Source: Methanobacteriota archaeon (GTDB lineage: Archaea; Thermoplasmatota; Poseidoniia; MGIII; CG-Epi1). Taken from it: a DNA stretch of 24,124 nt. The DNA lies in the NCBI GenBank assembly GCA_029977605.1, contig JAPOKN010000015.1, forward strand, positions 1 through 24,124, in the 5' to 3' direction. Below are positions 16,928 to 24,124 of this stretch, in pieces. The notes beneath the pieces are model-generated. The model was not told the DNA's origin. It did no database searches and was given only the letters and a program-made list of their open reading frames with translations. The translations under genes and the position numbers were made by a program. Within the stretch, counting starts at the first letter, position 1. Every line of letters begins with the position of its first letter.

Positions 16928-18415
16928 ATGAAAAAACGAAAGGCAAGACTTCGAGGAACAAAGACCGCAGGTAAATTTGAACAGAAAAAGTTACTTGAAC
17001 GTATGGAGCAGATTCTTGAAAATCCAAAGCTACTCTTACCAAAAACAAATAAAAATGACATAGGTAGTAAAATTTATGATAAGGTCTACGAAGATATGCT
17101 AATTGCAAAGGAGCAGTACAAAAATCCTCCTTCATTAATATCAAGTATTTTTGGTAAAAAACCAAAAGACCCACTTTCCAAAGCTTATGCAGCTTCACTA
17201 ACAATTTTAGATTCGGGTGCTCCTGTTATGGCTGTTGCTCGTTTTCCTCATGGAGAAGTGAACTATGTAATGAGAGGATATGGTGCATCGAAAGAGAAGT
17301 TGATTGGAATACAAAACCATCATCATAGACTATGGTCTAGGTTTGCTCATCTAGATTACGTTAAGAAATATAAATTGTTTATTTATTCTTTGGAAAAGGG
17401 CCTAGTATGTACTGGAGATGTGCCCCGCTATCCAATAGAACTTTGGGATGAAGTGGCGTCACGCTTGAAAATATCCGACAAAGTTATGGATTCTAATTGT
17501 ATGAAAATTACTTGTAAATCTCTAAACAAAACAGCTTACATTTCAACTCGTAAAATGAAGAAATCCAAAGAGAATACTTATAGCCATTTTTTGAAAGACC
17601 AGATTTCAGTTGATCCAGATATTGATTTTGAAATAGATTTGAATACTGTTTTGTCTCCTATTGTAAAAGAAATAGATTCTGAAATAATTAGAGAATATCA
17701 AAAAGGTTTGATAACGGATTCAAAATTCCTAGACAATGTAATTTCCTTTCAGAAAGAGTCTGTTGTTTCAGGTAATTCCTCTATAGGGCAACATTTTGTG
17801 GTAGCCAATGAAATACTTGGTAAAGGCGAACTAATTTCAAAGTTGTGTACTAGTAAAATTGACGAAGCTATTGTTGAAGATTTATTGGAAGAATTTTCTG
17901 AGTCTTTAATATTAGAACAGGGTACTTTAGCGCATTTTACGGAAAGTCTATGGGAAAATTATGGAAGTCATTTGGCAAATAAAATATCAAATAATTCAGC
18001 AGATAGTTATAACGGAAATAACTCTCTGGAGATATTAAGAAAATTATATGACCAGATAATTAAGGAAAGCCTCACAAGCGATTATCCACGTTTTGGTAAC
18101 TTAAACGAAAGTTTGAAAATGTTAGATAAAGTAGTCAAGATTGTTAAGATAGGTGAAAAGAATAAAGCCATAAAATATATTGATGATTTTAATTCTAATA
18201 ATAATATCACTAAATCAATCAGCTGGGCAGTATTATACTGTCTAAATTCTACTTCTAGTAGGGCTTGGAAATATGGAAAAGAAGAGAAAGCACTTGGTGA
18301 AACTCTTAGTAAACAAATGCAATTGTTGTTAGATAGTAATCCTAATAATTATAAAGAATGTTTTGAATCTATTTCAGAAACAGTCGGGCTAGGAAATAAA
18401 TTGGAAGTTATTTAA
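16928..18415 (+). CDS. Hypothetical protein, 495 residues, in an operon with nadK
   Basis: I do not recognise this protein. It is soluble-looking, with no signal peptide or membrane segment. The N terminus is very basic (MKKRKARLRGTKTAGKFEQK), suggesting contact with nucleic acid or ribosomes. Residues about 90-220 look like a compact alpha/beta domain (ILDSGAPVMAVARFPHGEVN, NHHHRLWSRFAHLDYVKKYK, GLVCTGDVPRYP). The rest, about 225-495, is acidic and probably helical, with repeated Leu/Ile heptad-like stretches. The ATG is one base after the nadK stop. Base composition is like that of its neighbours, so there is no sign of recent transfer. A lineage-conserved family is likely, but no function can be given. 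Confidence 0.75.
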   Translation: MKKRKARLRGTKTAGKFEQKKLLERMEQILENPKLLLPKTNKNDIGSKIYDKVYEDMLIAKEQYKNPPSLISSIFGKKPKDPLSKAYAASLTILDSGAPVMAVARFPHGEVNYVMRGYGASKEKLIGIQNHHHRLWSRFAHLDYVKKYKLFIYSLEKGLVCTGDVPRYPIELWDEVASRLKISDKVMDSNCMKITCKSLNKTAYISTRKMKKSKENTYSHFLKDQISVDPDIDFEIDLNTVLSPIVKEIDSEIIREYQKGLITDSKFLDNVISFQKESVVSGNSSIGQHFVVANEILGKGELISKLCTSKIDEAIVEDLLEEFSESLILEQGTLAHFTESLWENYGSHLANKISNNSADSYNGNNSLEILRKLYDQIIKESLTSDYPRFGNLNESLKMLDKVVKIVKIGEKNKAIKYIDDFNSNNNITKSISWAVLYCLNSTSSRAWKYGKEEKALGETLSKQMQLLLDSNPNNYKECFESISETVGLGNKLEVI

Positions 18416-18417
18416 AG
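18408..18417 (+). promoter_or_regulatory. Box A / TATA element of the tRNA-Val gene
   Basis: TTATTTAAAG lies 23-32 bases before the tRNA 5' end, the correct distance and composition for an archaeal tRNA promoter. It overlaps the end of the upstream coding region. Confidence 0.5.
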
Positions 18418-18439
18418 AGGCATAAAGTCCGAAATCATA

Positions 18440-18516
18440 GGGTCCGTGGTCTAGTTGGTTATGACGTCGCCTTGACATGGCGGAGATCCCCGGTTCGAAT
18501 CCGGGCGGACCCACCA
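18440..18516 (+). tRNA. tRNA-Val (anticodon GAC), CCA encoded
   Basis: A 74-base tRNA folds without an intron, followed by an encoded CCA (18514-18516). The acceptor stem GGGTCCG pairs with CGGACCC. The D arm is GTCTAGTTGGTTATGAC, and the anticodon stem TCGCC/GGCGG closes the loop TTGACAT, giving anticodon GAC (valine GUC/GUU codons). The variable loop is AGATC, and the T arm CCCGG-TTCGAAT-CCGGG has the canonical TTCGA. The discriminator is A, as usual for valine. The gene is much more GC-rich than the flanking coding DNA. It converges on aspS, whose stop codon lies six bases beyond the CCA. Confidence 0.97.
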
Positions 18517-18522
18517 CTTGAT

Positions 18523-19803
18523 TTATGGTGTCATTCTAGTTCTGTCTCTAGGGAACAAAACACATTCTCTTACATTCTTAGCGCCAGCAAAGGTCATTGC
18601 TAGTCTGTCTAATCCTAAACCCCATCCTGCGTGCGGAGGCATTCCATATCTAAATGGATCTAAATAGTGATTAAAATCTTCAGGATCAAGTCCCTGTTCT
18701 TTTAATCTTTCACGCAACATATTAACATCGTGTACTCTTTGTCCGCCAGATGTCATTTCAACTTCATTAAACATAAAATCAAAACCGCGACTATATTTTG
18801 GATTGTCATCAGGCAATATGTAGAATGGTTTGAGGGATAAAGGCCATTTGGTTATGAAATAAAATCCGTTCATCTGACGAGCTATCTCTCTTGTTGCTTC
18901 CATAGATAAATCTTCACCCCATTCAACCTTGCCGTTAGACATCTCTACAGCCTCATCGTAGGTTATTCTTGGTAGAGGCAGTTCAAGCTCAATAGGCTTC
19001 ATTCCGAGCGTTTCTAAGGCCTCTGTCTCCTTTGCAACAGCTTTTGCTGCACTATCTATTAATCTTTCCATTACGCCCATTACAACATCATCATCAGCAA
19101 AGGACATCTCAATATCTATAGAAATAAACTCGTTCAAGTGTCTTGGCGTGTTGTGTTCTTCAGCTCTAAATGCAGGTCCTACTTCGTAAACTCTTTCCAA
19201 ACCACCACTCATCAGCATTTGTTTGTAAAGTTGCGGAGATTGAGCTAAATAAGCTGTTTTATCGAAATATTTCATTTCAAACAAGGAGGTTCCACCTTCT
19301 GTTGCAGAAGCAATAATTTTGGGCGTATGCACTTCGAGAAATTTTTCTTTACGAAGATGTTCATGCACGGCACCGGACACTGCTGCTCTAATTTGGAAAT
19401 TTGCCGATATTTCTTTTTTTCTTAAATCTAGATATCTAGCGTTTAGTCTTGTTTCTATCTCACTATCTATCTTATCTATAACACCTAAAGGTAGTGGAGT
19501 TTCAGCATTATTCAATACTTCTATCTTTTCTGGGAGCATTTCGACGCCTCCTGGAGCTTCTTTATTCTCCTTGACTATACCAGTAACTTGAACAATTGAT
19601 TCCCTGTTTATACTTGCCCAAGGCTTGAAATTATCTCCTAATTTCTTTTTTAGAAGAGTTAACTGAATAACACCAGTAATATCTCTCAGTTGTAAGAAGG
19701 CTATTCCTCCCAAATTTCTAGTATCTTGCAACCAACCGACAAGGGTTTGCTCGGAACCAAAATCTTCTTCGCTTATTTCACCACATTTTCGAGTATGTAA
19801 CAT
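18523..19803 (-). CDS. aspS: Aspartyl-tRNA synthetase, archaeal type (probably non-discriminating)
   Basis: A 426-residue class IIb synthetase of archaeal/eukaryotic AspRS length. It has an N-terminal OB-fold anticodon domain (about 1-105), motif 2 in FRAEEHNTPRHLNEF, and motif 3 in GWGLGLDRLAMTF, ending with LFPRDRTRMTP. Discriminating archaeal AspRS (studied in Thermococcus) use Trp26 and Lys85 in the OB-fold to reject tRNA-Asn. Aligning by eye, this protein has Gln26 (GWLQDTRNLGG) and Pro84 (KENKEAPGGVEMLP). Proline at the second site is the state reported for non-discriminating enzymes, so it may also make Asp-tRNA-Asn for later amidation. That needs GatCAB and no AsnRS elsewhere, which cannot be seen here. 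It is two bases downstream of prf1. Confidence 0.93.
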   Translation of the reverse strand: MLHTRKCGEISEEDFGSEQTLVGWLQDTRNLGGIAFLQLRDITGVIQLTLLKKKLGDNFKPWASINRESIVQVTGIVKENKEAPGGVEMLPEKIEVLNNAETPLPLGVIDKIDSEIETRLNARYLDLRKKEISANFQIRAAVSGAVHEHLRKEKFLEVHTPKIIASATEGGTSLFEMKYFDKTAYLAQSPQLYKQMLMSGGLERVYEVGPAFRAEEHNTPRHLNEFISIDIEMSFADDDVVMGVMERLIDSAAKAVAKETEALETLGMKPIELELPLPRITYDEAVEMSNGKVEWGEDLSMEATREIARQMNGFYFITKWPLSLKPFYILPDDNPKYSRGFDFMFNEVEMTSGGQRVHDVNMLRERLKEQGLDPEDFNHYLDPFRYGMPPHAGWGLGLDRLAMTFAGAKNVRECVLFPRDRTRMTP

Positions 19804-19805
19804 GT

Positions 19806-20924
19806 TTAACTTATTGGATATCTCAACATTGCAGCTAAACCGCCAAAAGCCTTCTGCAGAGATATTCCTTCCTCACTATCAGTAGATATAATAGTTACTG
19901 TAGCTTTGCTTTTCTCAGCCATTTCACCTAGTCTTTTTACGGTACCTTGCTCTACATTAGGCATCTTTTCAAAACCTTCAGAAACCAATAAATGATCTAC
20001 AGCGCCCATTTCCAGTGCCATTTCAATTTGCTTTTGACCGTAAGTAGCTAAATTTCCCTTTGTCGATAAAACTTCTTTCATGAATTGATTCATTAGGTTC
20101 TTTTCTTTAACTAATTGTACTTCAGATAAACGGCCAGCTCCTCTGGTAACAATTTCTCTCAAACCACTTTCATCAGTGTATCCTGTATCAAAAGAATCAA
20201 TTATTATCTTTTGTAGTTCATGATTCAAATATTCTCTTTTAATGAAATAATCTTTCGTAGCTCCAGGTCCGCCAATAAGGAGGCCTTCAACGTTATTTCC
20301 AAGAAAACATTCTGTTGCAGAATGGGCCACTTTCTTGTACCATTCATGAGCTGCCTCTTCAATAAGTCTTTCAAATCTTTGTTTTGATTGCCCGCCTTTG
20401 CCGTGTTTCGACGGAACTTGTGAGTACATATGTTTTAGAGTTTTGATATTGGCACCCCGAAGCATTCCAAGAGCAGCCTCTGAACGATCTATGACTATTA
20501 AACCAAATTGTGCTTTGACCTCTCCTAATCCCTCTAGAGGTTCTAAAAAGAAGCTGGAATCACATCTGTATAGAAATGTAGGTAATTGTTCTGGTGGAAC
20601 TATTACTTCCTGAACCATTGTTGTTTGGTTTCCTCCCTTGGAGACATGACCTACAAAGAAAACCACTCCGTTTTCGGGTAGCTCTTTGAAAAGTTTTAGT
20701 CTTGACGTGATTGATTCGATTGCAGCACTAACATTTTTTCTCGTAGATTTAGATTTAATATTTGCAGATTGTGAAGATTCATTTCTTAAGTAAGATTGGA
20801 CATCATAAATTTTCCTTTCTGGAGGAATATAGAGACTTACTAATTCAGTTGCATGACCCTTGTAATTTCTGATTCTTTCAAGTGATTGTTTGAATTCATA
20901 TTTCTCAAGAGATTCCGAGCTCAC
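19806..20924 (-). CDS. prf1: Peptide chain release factor aRF1
   Basis: A 372-residue class I release factor recognising all three stop codons. Domain 1 has the stop-codon-reading motifs NIKS (55-58) and YRCDSSF (119-125). Domain 2 has the catalytic GGQ in KHGKGGQSKQRF (173-184). Domain 3 ends with STDSEEGISLQKAFGGLAAMLRYP. Archaeal aRF1 is usually about 410-420 residues; the shortfall maps to domain 3, where the Cys-containing minidomain is replaced by a short link (LLVSEGFEKMPNVEQGTVKR). The start is GTG at 20924 with AGGA just upstream; no ATG fits. The gene lies between a secreted protein gene (24-base gap) and aspS (2-base gap). Confidence 0.95.
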   Translation of the reverse strand: MSSESLEKYEFKQSLERIRNYKGHATELVSLYIPPERKIYDVQSYLRNESSQSANIKSKSTRKNVSAAIESITSRLKLFKELPENGVVFFVGHVSKGGNQTTMVQEVIVPPEQLPTFLYRCDSSFFLEPLEGLGEVKAQFGLIVIDRSEAALGMLRGANIKTLKHMYSQVPSKHGKGGQSKQRFERLIEEAAHEWYKKVAHSATECFLGNNVEGLLIGGPGATKDYFIKREYLNHELQKIIIDSFDTGYTDESGLREIVTRGAGRLSEVQLVKEKNLMNQFMKEVLSTKGNLATYGQKQIEMALEMGAVDHLLVSEGFEKMPNVEQGTVKRLGEMAEKSKATVTIISTDSEEGISLQKAFGGLAAMLRYPIS

Positions 20925-20948
20925 AATATCCTGTAATAGAACACCTTT

Positions 20949-21539
20949 TTATGATGTTGCTTGTAAATTACTATTATAATAATCTATATCGACTGTACTT
21001 GAGATGTAAGTATCGTCGCCACGCCAACCTTTGAAAATGTCGTAGTATGCAGGCTTTGCATCTACATCTTCTCTTTCGAATGTATTCCTATGTCCAAAAT
21101 TAATTACTAGATAGTAATTATCGCCAGCTAGGTCTACATCTTGAACACTATATGCGTTCAATGATGAACCAGGGTCTCTGAAGGTAAAGACTTCCGATGC
21201 AAGCCTTGCGTTACTGACTCCATAGCTTTCACCTTTAATGAATGCATTAACATTAGCCGTGTTAAGTATAGTAACAGATAATATTGAACTTTCAACGTCC
21301 GCTATTTTAGTATGCGAATCATAGTGAAGGTCCAACGTCCATCCCAAGTTAACGTTTCCATTTACATACCCAATTTTACAAATATAGTAATGATCTTTGT
21401 GAGCTACCCAAAGTATTTCGTTCCACTGTTCTTTATCATCATCCTTACACGTTTCATACCTATGATTTCCCAAAAAGCCATCCTCTGGTAGAATTAGTAG
21501 AATTAGAATGAATAATGATATGTTGGCAAGAGCTTTCAT
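20949..21539 (-). CDS. Secreted hypothetical protein
   Basis: A 196-residue protein that I do not recognise. Residues 1-18 (MKALANISLFILILLILP) are a hydrophobic leader, either a signal peptide or an N-terminal anchor; no lipobox cysteine is placed correctly. The mature part is rich in Asp, Tyr, Asn and beta-strand-like segments (LVINFGHRN, DIDYYNSNLQ), resembling a small extracellular beta-sandwich. Two cysteines (C31 in YETCKDDD, C54 in YYICKIGY) could form a disulphide. Its ATG overlaps the stop of the upstream membrane protein gene as ATGA, behind a very strong Shine-Dalgarno sequence. The pairing suggests they work together at the cell surface. Confidence 0.75.
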   Translation of the reverse strand: MKALANISLFILILLILPEDGFLGNHRYETCKDDDKEQWNEILWVAHKDHYYICKIGYVNGNVNLGWTLDLHYDSHTKIADVESSILSVTILNTANVNAFIKGESYGVSNARLASEVFTFRDPGSSLNAYSVQDVDLAGDNYYLVINFGHRNTFEREDVDAKPAYYDIFKGWRGDDTYISSTVDIDYYNSNLQATS

Positions 21540-22504
21540 TTTTCAACCTCCTCGCTATTTTTATCAGAACTACTCTCAAACAAATCCAAAAAGTCGTGAA
21601 CTGAGTTCACCTCATTTCTATATCCAAATAAATTGATAGTTATTGAATACATTACCAGATAAAGACTTATTTGAAATCCACTGCTCAAATATTGGTTTAG
21701 AATCGGCATTAGCATAAATTCAAGTGATGTTAAGATTAAAAGCGTGTAGTTAAAAATTGAGAATAGAATCGCATTACGAGTTTTCAAATAAAAAAATCTG
21801 TCTTCGTAACTTTTCTCCACATTATCGAATGTAGGTACTAATTTCCAAATTACATAAGGTAATAAGTATACTAATGTTAAATCACCTAATTTACCAATGC
21901 TAGATCTTACAGACCATGGTGAAATACCAATAACGTTGAGTAGATCTGTCAACAACAGAAAGTTTATAAAAAATATCAAAATAAAAAATACTGAAGAAAA
22001 AAACGAATTCAAGTTTCCATCCTTTTGTAATTCAATGGTTACACCTTTGAACAGAGATATAATTCCAACATACATCATACAGGAACCCAGGAAGTTTGTA
22101 AAATCATATTTAGAAACAAATAGTAAAAAAGCACCAAACATGGTGAATGAAGATCCCAGAATAACGAAACCAAGGGCCCAACGTCTTTTTTGTATTTTTA
22201 TAATTTCATCTTTTGTAATCTCTTCTTCAGGTTCTTTATTTTCTTCATCATTTTGTTTTTTTTCTTTGTCAACGATATGAGGAGGTTCAGGACCTAAACT
22301 ATTACGTATTTGACCATCGAGAGTGTCATAATTATATTTGTTAGTATTACTAGGAGGAGGTCTAGCAAAATAAATAGTCAGTGAAACTAATAGAAGAGCT
22401 CCGATAAGAATCCAGAAATACAATTCCAATAAGTAATTCCAGCCTTCACGGAAGTATAACACATTTCTACAATAGCATAGACTAAAAGAAGATGGAGTAG
22501 ACAT
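21536..22504 (-). CDS. Multi-pass membrane protein of unknown function
   Basis: A 322-residue protein with about seven hydrophobic segments. The first (ELYFWILIGALLLVSLTIYF, about 27-46) is followed by an acidic cytoplasmic-type loop rich in E, D and K (about 70-105). Six more helices follow, and the protein ends in an acidic tail (FESSSDKNSEEVEK). I see no transporter or sensor motif. The first ATG (22504) falls at the outer edge of the pre-16S processing stem, only 41 bases past the 16S 3' end. A TTG start at 22429, just before the first membrane helix, is a possible alternative. It is coupled by ATGA overlap to the secreted protein gene. Transcription may come from rRNA read-through or from a promoter inside the 3' part of 16S. 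Confidence 0.72.
   Translation of the reverse strand: MSTPSSFSLCYCRNVLYFREGWNYLLELYFWILIGALLLVSLTIYFARPPPSNTNKYNYDTLDGQIRNSLGPEPPHIVDKEKKQNDEENKEPEEEITKDEIIKIQKRRWALGFVILGSSFTMFGAFLLFVSKYDFTNFLGSCMMYVGIISLFKGVTIELQKDGNLNSFFSSVFFILIFFINFLLLTDLLNVIGISPWSVRSSIGKLGDLTLVYLLPYVIWKLVPTFDNVEKSYEDRFFYLKTRNAILFSIFNYTLLILTSLEFMLMPILNQYLSSGFQISLYLVMYSITINLFGYRNEVNSVHDFLDLFESSSDKNSEEVEK
21546..21552 (-). promoter_or_regulatory. Strong Shine-Dalgarno site for the secreted protein gene
   Basis: On the minus strand AGGAGGT stands six bases before the ATG at 21539. It is a seven-base perfect complement to the ACCTCCT tail of the 16S rRNA in this same window (22546-22552). Few other genes here have such a match. 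Confidence 0.75.
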
Positions 22505-22536
22505 TCGGAATCAATTTAGCGCTAGGCAGCCAACCC
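22503..22536 (-). other. 3' arm of the pre-16S rRNA processing stem
   Basis: The RNA downstream of 16S contains GGGUUGGCUGC, CUAG, CGC and GAUUCCGAAU in order. These pair with the 5' flank (24068-24103) as helices of 11, 4, 3 and 9-of-10 base pairs, counting G-U pairs, separated by small bulges. Such flank pairing is how archaeal pre-16S is excised, often at a bulge-helix-bulge. The CUAG/CUAG four-pair helix next to a three-base AAA bulge resembles half of that motif. Confidence 0.7.
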
Positions 22537-22545
22537 TTATTTCTT

Positions 22546-24016
<1,471 letters not shown>

Positions 24017-24067
24017 TTTCCTTTCAAAGCACACTATGAGTATATTAATTTCTTTACTAGAATTGTC

Positions 24068-24103
24068 GGATTGACTGCACTAGTTTCGCTTTCGATTTCG
24101 AAT
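24068..24103 (-). other. 5' arm of the pre-16S rRNA processing stem
   Basis: The RNA upstream of 16S contains AUUCGAAAUC, GCG, AAA (bulge), CUAG, U (bulge) and GCAGUCAAUCC in order. These pair with the 3' flank at 22503-22536. The arm lies about 50 bases before the mature 5' end, so transcription must start at or beyond 24104. No clear TATA box is visible in the last 20 bases of the window; the rRNA promoter is probably outside it. Confidence 0.7.
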
Positions 24104-24124
24104 GTCAGATGATAGCCTAATGTA

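Noticed and set aside
16746..17204. Minus-strand frame of 152 residues across the nadK end
   Set aside because: It is antisense to nadK and the following gene; its hydrophobic look comes from the complement of Lys-rich codons.

Overview
The window is AT-rich archaeal chromosome. It carries a 16S rRNA gene with archaeal signature sites, an archaeal-type carAB pair, class I archaeal release factor aRF1, diphthine synthase, two wybutosine-tRNA genes (Taw2, Taw3), archaeal-type AspRS and archaeal-looking TATA boxes. The 16S gene is followed directly by protein genes, not by tRNA-Ala/23S. Unlinked rRNA genes are known in Thermoplasmata, and together with the low GC of the protein genes and the quinone-linked complex I this suggests a marine Thermoplasmatota lineage (Marine Group II or III type). 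That placement is inference; a 16S tree would settle it.

Layout. 1-4302 (+): the end of a complex I (Nuo/Fpo-type) operon: partial NuoL, a NuoM with an exported blue-copper (cupredoxin) domain fused to its N terminus, NuoN, and an 86-residue orphan, all joined by overlapping start/stop codons. 4299-6555 (-): a polyprenyl diphosphate synthase and a PAS domain fused to a MenA-like UbiA prenyltransferase, under a recognisable TATA box; together they look like a quinone-tail module. 6617-11644 (-): dphB, carA, carB. 11680-14373 (+): YjbQ family, a membrane zinc-ribbon protein, taw3, and an MDR oxidoreductase. 14374-16079 (-): nfo and taw2, overlapping. 16129-18415 (+): nadK and a 495-residue unknown. 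18440-18516 (+): tRNA-Val(GAC) with encoded CCA and its own box A. 18523-22504 (-): a multi-pass membrane protein, a secreted protein, prf1 and aspS. 22546-24016 (-): 16S rRNA, with a long processing stem formed by its two flanks.

The most unusual points are the two domain fusions in the respiratory section: cupredoxin-NuoM, with all four type 1 copper ligands, and PAS-MenA. One puts an electron-carrier domain on the outer face of a proton-pumping subunit. The other puts a sensor domain on the quinone-making enzyme next door. They may be parts of one redox arrangement. Other points of interest are an AspRS with residues suggesting a non-discriminating enzyme, an aRF1 lacking the zinc minidomain, a 16S 5' helix with a compensatory change that spoils the common archaeal 21F primer site, and a protein start codon lying inside the pre-16S processing stem. 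There is no CRISPR array, insertion sequence or prophage. No gap above 300 bases lacks a gene.
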